In this document: in pieces, positions 1-7,464 of the stretch
Numbering within the stretch: the first letter of the stretch is position 1
Layout: each line of letters opens with the position of its first letter
DNA from: Propionivibrio sp.
Lineage (GTDB): Bacteria > Pseudomonadota > Gammaproteobacteria > Burkholderiales > Rhodocyclaceae
Length of the DNA: 46,192 nt
Direction of reading: 5' to 3'
Assembly: GCF_017995515.1 (NCBI RefSeq)
Contig: NZ_JAGOIT010000015.1
Coordinates: 1 to 46,192, forward strand
Translations under genes and position numbers: made by a program
The notes under the pieces: generated by a model
What the model was told of the DNA's origin: nothing
Databases searched by the model: none
Seen by the model: the letters and a program-made list of their open reading frames with translations, nothing else

Positions 1-126
1 CAGTCGTGCGATCTCGCCCAGCGTGATCGCGTCGTTGCGGAACACCTTGACCTCCTGCCCCAGCTCGCCGAAGTACTGGACGATGTTGTAGGTGAAGGAG
101 TCGTAGTTGTCGATCATCAGCAGCAT
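1..126 (-). CDS. trpG: Anthranilate synthase component II (glutamine amidotransferase), 5' part only
   Basis: The first 42 codons of TrpG/PabA lie here, and the rest runs off the left edge. The visible N-terminus contains [20 protein letters not shown], the signature start of class I glutamine amidotransferases of the anthranilate/aminodeoxychorismate synthase group. The subunit releases ammonia from glutamine for TrpE, the chorismate-binding partner, in the cytoplasm. The start is the ATG at 126. TrpG rather than PabA is chosen because trpE lies upstream on the same strand, although about 1.8 kb of foreign DNA now separates the two. The catalytic Cys and His-Glu lie outside the window, so integrity cannot be judged. 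Confidence 0.9.
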   Translation of the reverse strand, partial: MLLMIDNYDSFTYNIVQYFGELGQEVKVFRNDAITLGEIARL

Positions 127-510
127 ACTGCGTTTATCCTATTGTTCTATATAGCAACTGACCCAGAGAACAAGCTGCAATACCCGCTTGGATACCCGCT
201 ATTTCTTTTGATACCCCTGCGCTTACGTTCTGGAACCGAATGCACTAAAACCTCTATTGTCCTCTATATCTGCGCCGACTCAAACCAAGCCGAAGCCAAC
301 ACTGAAATACTAGCTCGCTATCAAGACTTAACGTAATCGTCGACTACTGAAAACTATCCTCCGGTTTTGTCCTGCTCTCACACCAAACTCAATGCCCACA
401 ACCTAGCCCCTCAGTTCGATAGGCAATGCATCGTTTTCCTGCCACTACCACCGCCAACGATTGATCGGTATTGTGTACAACATTTTGCAACATCAGTCAG
501 TGAGACCCAC
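127..510. other. Gene-free stretch between trpG and the antitoxin gene
   Basis: No convincing coding sequence is seen in these 384 bases; a 64-codon open frame at 142-336 has no recognisable protein character. The stretch is visibly less GC-rich than the flanking trp genes, as expected for imported DNA. It should carry the promoter of the toxin-antitoxin pair. A TGTACA core at 474-479, of the kind bound by YefM/Phd antitoxins, and a direct repeat of CAACAT (480-485 and 490-495) lie just ahead of the antitoxin start. Confidence 0.5.
146..173 (-). promoter_or_regulatory. Possible promoter for trpG inside the inserted DNA
   Basis: On the minus strand TTGTTC (168-173), a 16-base spacer and TATAGA (146-151) resemble a sigma-70 promoter, placed so that transcription would begin roughly 14 bases before the trpG ATG. 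Such a promoter would let trpG be expressed although the insertion separates it from trpE. The match is only partial (4 of 6 bases in each box) and untested. Confidence 0.25.
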
Positions 511-807
511 ATGTCCATTTTTGCCAGTGACGTCATCCCCTTTTCACAAGCACGTGCCAAACTTTCCGACTTGGCAGATCAGGTCAAAGCAGGTGCCGAG
601 AAGATCATCACCAAGAATGGTGAAAGCTACGTTGCGCTGATTGACTCTGACCGGCTGGACTACTACCACCAGTTAGAGCGTGAGCGTATCCACCTGTTGC
701 TCATCAGTGAGGCAAGCAAGGGACTTGACGATATTGCGGCTGGACGTACTAGCGACGCACGCGGCACCGTGCAAGCCATCAAGCATCGCCGTAAGAGCGC
801 AGCCTGA
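511..807 (+). CDS. Type II antitoxin, Phd/YefM family
   Basis: The product is 98 residues. The N-terminal half (IPFSQARAKLSDLADQVKAG, then EKIITKNGESYVALI) is the Phd/YefM DNA-binding fold that represses its own operon. The C-terminal part should wrap and inhibit the toxin. ATG 511 was chosen because the Phd fold begins there; an in-frame extension upstream to 367 has no family resemblance. The toxin gene starts 2 bases after the stop codon, the usual arrangement for such pairs. A TGTACA core about 32 bases upstream is a plausible autoregulatory operator. The pair lies antisense to trpEG inside an insertion. The family call is firm; the exact subgroup is not. Confidence 0.87.
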   Translation: MSIFASDVIPFSQARAKLSDLADQVKAGAEKIITKNGESYVALIDSDRLDYYHQLERERIHLLLISEASKGLDDIAAGRTSDARGTVQAIKHRRKSAA

Positions 808-809
808 TC

Positions 810-1211
810 GTGGCGAGCCAGGAATCCCTAAAGACTACCGTCAAGCTCACTTCAAACTTTGAACGGAACCTCGACGAGATCGAGGCATTCCTTACCGAAG
901 CAGAGGCACCACAGGCCTTTGATGCGCTGCTTGATGAGCTGACGGAAACCGTCATTCCCAACCTCGAACGCTTTCCAGCTATGGGCCGCTCATTCCTCAG
1001 CCGCCCTATCCGCTCGGTTGAGACCAGTAATGGCATTGACATTATTCAAGGCAAATTGTCTGCAATCGGCGAAAATGCTGAAGTGCGTGAATACGTTCTT
1101 GAGCACTACCTGATGCTTTACGCACGCGTTGGGTCAGTGATTCATCTGCTCTCGATTCGGCATCACAAACAGTTGTCGTTCGACTTTCAGCATCTCTGGA
1201 CCGCCAGTTAG
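810..1211 (+). CDS. Type II toxin, RelE/ParE superfamily
   Basis: The product is 133 residues with a GTG start at 810, directly after the antitoxin stop. The order of helices and strands fits the RelE/ParE fold: an N-terminal NFERNLDEIEAFL helix pair, a middle segment with NLERFPAMGRSF, then YVLEHYLMLYARV and IHLLSIRHHKQLSFDF near the end. The C-terminal IRHHKQLSF matches the conserved strand of ParE-type toxins. Whether it cleaves ribosome-bound mRNA (RelE) or poisons gyrase (ParE) cannot be told from sequence. It is somewhat longer than the usual 95-105 residues. The frame is intact, so the pair may be active. Confidence 0.82.
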   Translation: MASQESLKTTVKLTSNFERNLDEIEAFLTEAEAPQAFDALLDELTETVIPNLERFPAMGRSFLSRPIRSVETSNGIDIIQGKLSAIGENAEVREYVLEHYLMLYARVGSVIHLLSIRHHKQLSFDFQHLWTAS

Positions 1212-1261
1212 CCCCAAACCGTTTGCCCAACCAATAAAAATACGCGCATTGCCACTCAGAC

Positions 1262-1471
1262 ATGACACAAGAAACAAACAATCTCGCCGCTGATATCTGG
1301 TCCCTCGCTGATCTACTGCGGGGTGATTTCAGGCAGAGCCAGTACGGTCGCATTATTTTGCCGTTCGCCCTGCTGCGGCGTCTGGAATGCGTACTGGAAG
1401 CCAGCAAGGAAGCTGTACTCAAACAGGTTGTCTGCCTTTACATCAACGATGACGTACTTCGAGCTAGCTGA
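1262..1471 (+). pseudogene. hsdM: 5' remnant of a type I restriction-modification methyltransferase gene (hsdM)
   Basis: The open frame gives 69 residues. The first ~50 match the N-terminal helical domain of HsdM ([17 protein letters not shown], then [20 protein letters not shown]). After about residue 55 the similarity to HsdM ends, and the frame closes at 1471. Full HsdM proteins are about 500-800 residues and carry an NPPF motif and SAM-binding motif I, both absent here, and no hsdS or hsdR follows. This is therefore a dead fragment that records a former restriction-modification locus. Its 3' end meets the GxxExxY gene head-on, with one base between them. Confidence 0.85.
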
Positions 1472-1472
1472 G

Positions 1473-1856
1473 CTAACAAAAACGAGGCTTCACTACGCGC
1501 TTCACACCCTCCTTGATTGTTTTTTCGTTGAAATTAATGAGCAAGCCGAGACGTTTGTCAGCCAACCTTAGGTAGGTGAGGAGTTGCGCTTCATGTATCG
1601 CTTGAATACGTTCAACTGCTTTTATTTCAACAATGACTTGTTCCTGTACCAGCAAGTCGATACGAAAACCGTCGCCCAACGCAGTGCCTTTGTATTCCAG
1701 CGGGACTGCCTTCTGTCGCTCGACGCGAACACCGCGCAAAGCCAACTCGCGCGCAAGAGCGAGTTCGTAAGCCGACTCCAACAGGCCCGGTCCCAACAGA
1801 CGATGCACCTCAATCGCTGCACCGATCACCTCGCCCGAAAGATTGCTGTCGTCCAT
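1473..1856 (-). CDS. GxxExxY family protein
   Basis: The product is 127 residues. The family signature is visible as GAAIEVHRLLGPGLLESAYE (G-L-L-E-S-A-Y), followed by the nuclease-like strand pattern FRIDLLVQEQVIVEIKAV. The D...E.K arrangement resembles the PD-(D/E)XK nuclease fold. The biological role of the family is not established; these genes occur as scattered accessory genes. The ATG at 1856 follows an octamer-like tandem repeat (1857-1891); an in-frame extension further upstream has no family match. The gene lies on the same strand as trpE, 52 bases downstream of its stop, so it may be read by trpE transcription. Confidence 0.85.
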   Translation of the reverse strand: MDDSNLSGEVIGAAIEVHRLLGPGLLESAYELALARELALRGVRVERQKAVPLEYKGTALGDGFRIDLLVQEQVIVEIKAVERIQAIHEAQLLTYLRLADKRLGLLINFNEKTIKEGVKRVVKPRFC

Positions 1857-1891
1857 CTCTGCGTTCTCTGCGCCTCTGCGCACTCTGCGTT
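1857..1891 (-). repeat. Degenerate GCAGAG tandem repeat ahead of the GxxExxY gene
   Basis: Read on the minus strand, four copies of an 8-9 base unit (consensus rCGCAGAG) run directly into the ATG of the GxxExxY gene. From memory, low-complexity leaders of this kind are common in front of GxxExxY genes in many bacteria. The last copies place GCAGAGA beside the start codon. Confidence 0.7.
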
Positions 1892-1908
1892 GAAAGCGGT
1901 TTCCTGAA

Positions 1909-3396
1909 TCAATCCAGCCGCGTATCCAGCCCCTGCTCAGCCAATTCCGCCGCGCGCAGGACGGCACGCGCCTTGTTCTGGGTTTCCTGCCACTCGGACG
2001 ATGGATCGGAGTCGGCGACGATGCCGGCGCCGGCCTGCACATGCAGCTTGCCGTCCTTGACGACGGCGGTGCGGATGGCGATGGCGAGGTCCATGTCGCC
2101 GTGGAAACCGAGATAGCCGACGGCACCGGCGTAGATGCCGCGCTTGGTTGGTTCGAGTTCGTCGATGATTTCCATCGCCCTGACCTTCGGTGCTCCGGAA
2201 ACAGTGCCGGCCGGAAAGGTCGCCTTCAGCACGTCGAGCGCGTTGAGGCCGGGTTGCAGCTTGCCTTCGACGTTGGAGACGATGTGCATCACGTGCGAGT
2301 AGCGCTCGATGGTCATGTTCTCGGTCAGCTTCACCGAGCCGACCTTGGCGACGCGGCCGGCATCATTGCGGCCGAGGTCGAGCAGCTGCACGTGCTCGGC
2401 GCGTTCTTTCTCGTCGGCCAGCAGCTCGGCGGCCAGCGCCTGATCTTCTTCGAACGACGTCCCGCGCTTGCGCGTGCCGGCGATCGGCCGCACGGTCACC
2501 GTATCGCCTTCAAGGCGCACGAGAATTTCGGGCGAGGCGCCGACGACGTAGAAGTCTTCGAGATTGAAGTAAAACATGTACGGCGACGGGTTGAGCGAAC
2601 GCAGCGAGCGGTAGAGCGCCAGCGGGCTGGCGGCGAACGGCTTGCTCATGCGCTGCGAGAGGACGACCTGCATCAGGTCGCCTTCGGTGATGTAGTGCTT
2701 GGCCTTGAGAACCGCCTGCTTGAAGTGCGCCTCGCCGAACATCGACACGGCGGGTTGCGACGGGCGCGGCGTTTCGGTCGGGATATTGGCCGGCTCGCGC
2801 AGCTTGGCGAGCAGCTCCTTCAAGCGGACTTGCGCCTTCTGGTAAGCGCCCGGCACGCCCGGCTCGGCGTAGACGACGAGCGTCAGCTTGCCGGTGAGGT
2901 TATCGACGACGGCGATTTCTTCCGAGAGCAGGAGCACGACGTCGGGCGTACCGATGTCGTCGGCGCCCTTGTTTTCCTTGCACGTCCTGGTCAGCCTGGT
3001 TTCGACGTAGCGCACGGTGTCGTAGCCGAAGCAGCCGACGAGACCGCCGCAGAAACGCGGCAGGCCGGTCGACGGCGCGGCGCGGAAGCGCTTCATGAAC
3101 TTGCCGATGAACTCCAGCGGGTTGGTGTCATCCTCGCGCTCCGAGATGCGATTGCCGGTGAGCACCAGCACCTGATGCGCATTGACGACGATGCGCGTCG
3201 GGCTGGCGAGGCCGATGATCGAGTATCGACCGAAACGCTCGCCGCCCTGCACCGATTCGAGCAGGTAGGTATAGGGACCGTTGGCGAGCTTGAGGTAGAT
3301 CGAGAGCGGGGTATCGAGATCGGCGAAGGTCTCGAGCGTGACGGGGATGCGGTTGTAACCTTCGGCGGCGAGCCGATTGAAATACGATTCGGTCAT
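1909..3396 (-). CDS. trpE: Anthranilate synthase component I
   Basis: The product is 495 residues, the usual length for TrpE. It converts chorismate plus ammonia (from TrpG) to anthranilate, the first step of tryptophan synthesis. The N-terminal domain carries the LLES feedback element (YTYLLESVQGGERFGRYSI) used for tryptophan inhibition. The C-terminal chorismate-binding domain has PIAGTRKRG, LLDLGRNDAGRV and the TFPAGTVSGAPKVRAMEII signature. ATG 3396 is preceded by GGAG at good spacing; an in-frame TTG-type extension to 3414 is less likely. The gene follows gph on the same strand, with a Trp-rich mini-ORF between them. Downstream, where trpG would normally follow within a few bases, lies a 1.8 kb insertion. 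Confidence 0.97.
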   Translation of the reverse strand: MTESYFNRLAAEGYNRIPVTLETFADLDTPLSIYLKLANGPYTYLLESVQGGERFGRYSIIGLASPTRIVVNAHQVLVLTGNRISEREDDTNPLEFIGKFMKRFRAAPSTGLPRFCGGLVGCFGYDTVRYVETRLTRTCKENKGADDIGTPDVVLLLSEEIAVVDNLTGKLTLVVYAEPGVPGAYQKAQVRLKELLAKLREPANIPTETPRPSQPAVSMFGEAHFKQAVLKAKHYITEGDLMQVVLSQRMSKPFAASPLALYRSLRSLNPSPYMFYFNLEDFYVVGASPEILVRLEGDTVTVRPIAGTRKRGTSFEEDQALAAELLADEKERAEHVQLLDLGRNDAGRVAKVGSVKLTENMTIERYSHVMHIVSNVEGKLQPGLNALDVLKATFPAGTVSGAPKVRAMEIIDELEPTKRGIYAGAVGYLGFHGDMDLAIAIRTAVVKDGKLHVQAGAGIVADSDPSSEWQETQNKARAVLRAAELAEQGLDTRLD

Positions 3397-3513
3397 GAAC
3401 GACTCCACAAACAATTACTGCAACAGGAGATGCGGCACCTGCAGGATCGACAGGCGTGCCGGAACACTACGCGGGGGTTACTGGCAGGGACGCCAGGGCC
3501 ACGCCTCCGCCCA
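3397..3513 (-). promoter_or_regulatory. Possible trp attenuator/leader region before trpE
   Basis: The gap between gph and trpE contains a mini-ORF with three Trp codons (3493-3495, 3499-3501, 3511-3513) and alternative pairings. AGGCGTG, covering the Trp-codon region (+ strand 3500-3506), can pair with 3452-3458. CTGGC/GCCAG (3481-3485 with 3492-3496) forms a hairpin over the end of the mini-ORF. A CTGCAGG...CCTGTTGCAG stem lies just before a TAATTGTTTG tract next to the trpE ribosome-binding site. This matches the logic of ribosome-mediated attenuation, but a strong U-rich terminator is not obvious. Confidence 0.4.
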
Positions 3514-3555
3514 GAATGCGGGCTCAAGATGCAGATTGTCGGGAGTGTGCTTCAT
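3478..3555 (-). CDS. Trp-rich mini-ORF, candidate tryptophan leader peptide
   Basis: This is a 25-codon frame with ATG at 3555, overlapping the gph stop codon by 4 bases (ATGA). Three of its last eleven residues are tryptophan (AFWAEAWPW, then RPCQ and stop). A Trp cluster near the end of a very short peptide ahead of trpE is what a transcription-attenuation leader peptide looks like. Coupling to gph translation through the ATGA overlap would ensure that it is read. No homologue was recognised, and the frame could be fortuitous in a GC-rich gap. Confidence rests on position, Trp content and overlap together. Confidence 0.45.
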   Translation of the reverse strand: MKHTPDNLHLEPAFWAEAWPWRPCQ

Positions 3556-4241
3556 GCGGCTTCGAGTTTCCGGATGCGCTGTGCTGCGGACAGGACGGTG
3601 GGGACTATAGCATCGCAATCGAGTTCCTGCACATCGCGGCCTTCGTTGTACCCATACGGCAGCAGGAAGACGCGGCAACCGGCGGCGCGGCCGGCGAGGA
3701 AATCATTGACCGAGTCGCCGACGAACAGGGCGTCGGCCGGCGAGACGTTGAGCCGCCCGCAGGCCCAGACGAGCGCCATCGGGTCCGGCTTGATTTTGGG
3801 CAGCGTATCGCCGCTGACCACCACGTCGAAATAGCCGGCCAGCCCCGTCATTTCAAGCAAGGGGATCGTGAATGCATGCGCCTTGTTGGTGATCACAGCC
3901 ATCGGAATGCCCTTGGCCTTGAGGTCGCCCAGCCCCTCGATCACGCCCGGGAAGCAGCGCACGTTGCGGCCGTTCTCGCGCGCGTAATGGTGGCGGAAGC
4001 TGGCCAACGCTTCGGCTGGCGGCGGTTGCGTGTCGTCGACCTCCAGCGACCCGGCCAGCGCACGCTTGACGAGGTTGGGAATGCCTCGCCCGACATAGCT
4101 GCGGATGGCGTCGACTTCCGGCGCCGGTTTCCCCATGTCGCGCAGCATGGCGCTGGCCGCGGCGTGCAGGTCGGGGATGGTGTCGAGCAGTGTGCCGTCG
4201 AGATCGAAGAGGACGGCACGGACGGCGAGCATTTCGTTCAC
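3552..4241 (-). CDS. gph: Phosphoglycolate phosphatase (HAD superfamily)
   Basis: The product is 229 residues with a GTG start at 4241, chosen because GAGGAAGGG lies about 6 bases upstream; ATG 4232 is the alternative. The four HAD motifs are present: DLDGTLLDT with the nucleophile Asp, VITNK, the Lys in PKIKPDP, and FVGDSVND. The helical cap and the length are typical of Gph. It dephosphorylates 2-phosphoglycolate, produced by oxidative DNA damage repair or oxygenase reactions, to glycolate. The gene follows rpe by 13 bases and precedes trpE, an arrangement common in betaproteobacteria. Its last codons overlap the Trp-rich mini-ORF. Confidence 0.93.
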   Translation of the reverse strand: MNEMLAVRAVLFDLDGTLLDTIPDLHAAASAMLRDMGKPAPEVDAIRSYVGRGIPNLVKRALAGSLEVDDTQPPPAEALASFRHHYARENGRNVRCFPGVIEGLGDLKAKGIPMAVITNKAHAFTIPLLEMTGLAGYFDVVVSGDTLPKIKPDPMALVWACGRLNVSPADALFVGDSVNDFLAGRAAGCRVFLLPYGYNEGRDVQELDCDAIVPTVLSAAQRIRKLEAA

Positions 4242-4254
4242 GGCGCGCCCTTCC

Positions 4255-4944
4255 TCAAACCTTGGCCAGTTCGGCGCGCATGGCGCCGATGATCGAATCG
4301 TAGCGATGCGCATCATCCGGCCGGCTGGCGCCGTAGATCGCCGAGCCGGCGACGAAGGTATCGGCGCCGGCGCGGGCAATCTCGGCGATGTTGTCGACCT
4401 TGACGCCACCGTCGACCTCCAGGCGAATCCTGCGCCCGCTCTCGCGCGCGTAGGCGTCGATGCGCGCACGCGCCTGCCGCAGCTTGCCCATCGTCGCCGG
4501 GATGAACTTCTGCCCGCCAAAACCCGGATTGACGCTCATCAGGAGGATGACATCGATCTTGTCCATCACGTAATCGAGATAGTCGAGCGAAGTCGCCGGA
4601 TTGAACACCAGACCGGCCTGGCAGCGGTTCTCGCGGATCAACGAAAGGCTGCGATCGATGTGATCCGACGCTTCCGGGTGGAAGGTGATGACGTCAGCGC
4701 CCGCCTTGGCAAAGTCGGGGATCATCCGGTCGACCGGCTTGACCATCAGGTGCACGTCGATCGTCGCCTTGGTCAGCGGGCGGATCGCCTCGCAGACGAG
4801 CGGGCCGACCGTCAGGTTCGGGACGTAGTGGTTGTCCATCACGTCGAAGTGGATCCAGTCGGCGCCGGAGGCGATGACATCGGTGATTTCGGCGCCGAGC
4901 CGGGTGAAGTCGGCGGAAAGGATGCTGGGGGCAATGACGAACAT
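4255..4944 (-). CDS. rpe: Ribulose-phosphate 3-epimerase
   Basis: The product is 229 residues, the normal length. This TIM-barrel enzyme interconverts ribulose 5-phosphate and xylulose 5-phosphate in the pentose phosphate and Calvin pathways. Visible family elements are [14 protein letters not shown] at the N-terminus, [18 protein letters not shown] with a metal/catalytic Asp, DVHLMV, the [14 protein letters not shown] phosphate-side loop, EVDGGV with the second catalytic Asp, and AGSAIYG. The ATG at 4944 begins directly with the conserved first strand. It heads the rpe-gph-trpE block; the 90 bases before it separate it from the HD-GYP gene. Confidence 0.97.
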   Translation of the reverse strand: MFVIAPSILSADFTRLGAEITDVIASGADWIHFDVMDNHYVPNLTVGPLVCEAIRPLTKATIDVHLMVKPVDRMIPDFAKAGADVITFHPEASDHIDRSLSLIRENRCQAGLVFNPATSLDYLDYVMDKIDVILLMSVNPGFGGQKFIPATMGKLRQARARIDAYARESGRRIRLEVDGGVKVDNIAEIARAGADTFVAGSAIYGASRPDDAHRYDSIIGAMRAELAKV

Positions 4945-5034
4945 GGCGATAACCCGAAGGAATGAGAAAGCTGGAGGATGGACGATTCTACCGTGAAAGC
5001 GCCCCCCGGCCGTAAGCGCCCGGCGCTCAGCAGT

Positions 5035-6630
5035 TCAGCAGTTCGGCAGGTCGATTTGTGACGGGTCGAGATACTGCCCGGCGTACTGCAGATAGACCTG
5101 CTGCTTGACGAAGACGTCGAACAGGTCGGGGTCGATGTGCCCGTCGCGGCTGAAACGTTCGAGGACACGCAAGGCCTGCGAGAGCTTCATGCCCTGCTTG
5201 TAGGGGCGGTCGCGCGCGGTCAGCGCCTCGAAGATGTCGGCGATACCCATGATGCGCGCCTGAACCGACATGTCGTCGCGTTTCAGCCCTTTCGGGTAGC
5301 CGGCGCCGTCCATGCGTTCATGATGGCCGCCGGCGTATTCGGGCACGTGCCGGAGGTGTTTCGGCCACGGTAGCGATTCGAGCATCCTGTTCGTCGCCAC
5401 GATGTGATGGTTGATTGTCTCGCGCTCGGCGTGCGTCAGCGTGCCGGTGCGGATGGTGAGGTTTTCGACCTCGTCGGCACTGAGGAAATCGGCTTCGACA
5501 CCCTCCGGGGCAACCCAGCGATAAGCCTTGGCGATGCGCCGCACACGCTCCTGGTCACTATCGCTCATCGCTTCGACACCGATATTGACGTGGTGCAGGA
5601 AGGCGCGATCACTGTCGATCGCCGCGCACAGCTCCCGCCAGCGCAACTCGGCCGCTTCGCGTTCGGCCCCGGCCACGACGGCGCGCAGCATGGCGAGTTC
5701 GGCATCCCGGCGAACGACTTCGAAACGCGTATCGACGAGCTGGATGCGATCGAAGATCGTCTGCAGCTTGGTCGCCTTGTCTACGACGTGAACAGGCGTC
5801 GTCACCTTGCCGCAGTCGTGCAGCAGGCCGGCGATCTTGAGTTCGTAGCGATCCTTGTCGCTCATGGCGAAGCCGGCCAGCGGCCCGTCGCTGGTGAGTT
5901 CAACCGCCTCGGCCAGCATCATCGTCAACGCCGGCACGCGCTGGCAGTGGCCGCCGGTATAGGGCGACTTCTCGTCGATCGCCAGGTTGATGAGCTTGAT
6001 GAACGACTCGAACAATTGCTCCAGTTGACTGACCAGCAAGCGATTGGTCAGCGCCACCGCGGCCTGGGAGGCGAGCGACTCGGCAAGGCGCTGGTCGGCG
6101 CTGGAGAAGACGCGCGCCGAGCCACCGTCCGGGTCGATCGCGTTGATGAGTTGCAGGACACCGATGATCTCGTTCTCGTGATTCTTCATCGGTACGGTCA
6201 GGAACGAGCCCGAACGGTAGCCCGTCACTTCGTCGAACTTGCGCGTCCCTGAAAAATCGAAGCCGTCCGCCGTGTAGGCATCGGCGATATTTACCGTTTC
6301 CGCCTTGAGAACCGAGTAGGCGGCGACCAGCGACGTGTTGGGCATGCCATCCTCGCGATACAGCGGCAGATCCTGGAAGCGGCCAGACATGGGTTCGCCA
6401 CTGGCGCCGCCCAGTGCCAGACCGAGTGAATCGGTGCGCACGATTTCGAAGCGCAAGGACTTCCGGTCTTCGCTGACGCGATAGAGCGTTCCGCCGTCGG
6501 CGTGCGTGATCGCCTTGGCGGCGAGCAGGATGTTCTCGAGCAGGCGGTCGATGTCGCGCTCGTCGGAAAGCGCGGCGCCGATCCGGTTGAGCTGTTCGAG
6601 ACGCGGCAACAGGTCGTTCAGATCTTCCAT
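5035..6630 (-). CDS. GAF domain plus HD-GYP phosphodiesterase, response to c-di-GMP
   Basis: The product is 531 residues and soluble. An N-terminal GAF domain (about residues 15-195, ending in VPMKNHENEIIGVLQLINA) should sense a small ligand. The HD-GYP domain follows, with the metal-binding HD in LLHDCGKV (about 268-275) and the signature HHERMDGAGYPKGL (about 435-448), predicting hydrolysis of cyclic di-GMP. The stretch between these motifs is about 165 residues, roughly 100 more than in compact HD-GYP domains, and it contains a helical Ala/Glu/Arg-rich insert. The gene follows a class II cyclic-nucleotide phosphodiesterase gene by 9 bases, so the two are almost certainly co-transcribed. 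Catalytic residues look intact; activity is inferred. Confidence 0.92.
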   Translation of the reverse strand: MEDLNDLLPRLEQLNRIGAALSDERDIDRLLENILLAAKAITHADGGTLYRVSEDRKSLRFEIVRTDSLGLALGGASGEPMSGRFQDLPLYREDGMPNTSLVAAYSVLKAETVNIADAYTADGFDFSGTRKFDEVTGYRSGSFLTVPMKNHENEIIGVLQLINAIDPDGGSARVFSSADQRLAESLASQAAVALTNRLLVSQLEQLFESFIKLINLAIDEKSPYTGGHCQRVPALTMMLAEAVELTSDGPLAGFAMSDKDRYELKIAGLLHDCGKVTTPVHVVDKATKLQTIFDRIQLVDTRFEVVRRDAELAMLRAVVAGAEREAAELRWRELCAAIDSDRAFLHHVNIGVEAMSDSDQERVRRIAKAYRWVAPEGVEADFLSADEVENLTIRTGTLTHAERETINHHIVATNRMLESLPWPKHLRHVPEYAGGHHERMDGAGYPKGLKRDDMSVQARIMGIADIFEALTARDRPYKQGMKLSQALRVLERFSRDGHIDPDLFDVFVKQQVYLQYAGQYLDPSQIDLPNC

Positions 6631-6639
6631 CGCAAACGG

Positions 6640-7416
6640 CTAGAACTCGAAGACCTGGTTGTTTTGCAGCATATGCGGTTTGAAGCGGCCGCCGAGGGCC
6701 TCGCACGCATTGATCTCGCGCATGATGCGCTCGACCTGGCCGGACTTGAGGTGGGTGATGTAGACCTCGGCGTCGCGTTCCAGCTTGGTGAGCCCGGCGT
6801 GCAACAGCGTCGGGCAGAGATGCCGGGACAGCGTCGCGAGCGCGGCCTCCTCGTTCGAGAAGGCCGTTTCGATGATCAGGTAGCGCAGGTTGTCGATGGC
6901 GTTGAGCAGCGGCCAGAGTTCGTCGTTGCTCGTCGTATCGCCGGTGAAGACAAGACTGCCGGCACCGGAATCAAGGTGGTAGCCGACGGCCGGCACCGTG
7001 TGCACGGCGGGGACGGCGGCGATCGTGCGGCCGCCGAGATGCGTTTTTTGCCCGACCTCGATCGCCCGGTACTGCATGACCGCGTCGGCGCGAATCGCAA
7101 TCTCGCTGAAATCCGGCCAGATCGCCCAGTTGAAAATGTGGCTCTTAAGGATCTCGAGCGTCGCCTCGGTCGCATGAACGATGACCGGCCCCTCGCGCCG
7201 GTCGCCCACCGTGTCGATCAGGAGCGGCAGCGCGGCAATGTGGTCGAGGTGTGAGTGCGTGATGAACACGTGATCGATGAGCACCAGTTCGTCGAGCGAC
7301 AACTCGCCGACACCGGTGCCGGCGTCGATCAGGATGTCGTGGTCGACAAGCATAGCCGTGGTGCGCAGATGGTGCCCGCCGATGCCGCCACTGCAGCCGA
7401 GAACCCGAACTTTCAT
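6640..7416 (-). CDS. Class II 3',5'-cyclic nucleotide phosphodiesterase (metallo-beta-lactamase fold)
   Basis: The product is 258 residues. It starts MKVRVLGCSGGIGGHHLRTT and carries the metal-binding HSHLDH motif, followed by FTGDTTSNDELW with a metal-ligand Asp and a late VYITHLKSG histidine. This is the pattern of the MBL-fold phosphodiesterases related to yeast PDE1 and bacterial cAMP phosphodiesterase class II. It probably lowers cAMP or a related cyclic nucleotide in the cytoplasm. It sits between a double-FHA gene (49 bases upstream) and the HD-GYP gene (9 bases downstream), inside a kinase/phosphatase run. Substrate choice cannot be read from the sequence. Confidence 0.85.
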   Translation of the reverse strand: MKVRVLGCSGGIGGHHLRTTAMLVDHDILIDAGTGVGELSLDELVLIDHVFITHSHLDHIAALPLLIDTVGDRREGPVIVHATEATLEILKSHIFNWAIWPDFSEIAIRADAVMQYRAIEVGQKTHLGGRTIAAVPAVHTVPAVGYHLDSGAGSLVFTGDTTSNDELWPLLNAIDNLRYLIIETAFSNEEAALATLSRHLCPTLLHAGLTKLERDAEVYITHLKSGQVERIMREINACEALGGRFKPHMLQNNQVFEF

Positions 7417-7464
7417 GCGATCTCCTGACGCCTCGAACCGTTCTGACGATGCTTACCGGCGCGC

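Noticed and set aside
142-336. A 64-codon plus-strand frame in the trpG-antitoxin gap
   Set aside because: No domain, no ribosome-binding site, and it overlaps the probable trpG promoter; likely chance.
2041-3834. A 597-codon plus-strand frame over trpE and gph
   Set aside because: It covers two well-supported genes on the other strand, shows His/Asp/Arg-rich shadow composition and has no motif.
4242-4520. A 322-residue version of Gph extending into rpe
   Set aside because: The extension is an alternate frame of rpe; a strong ribosome-binding site supports GTG 4241.
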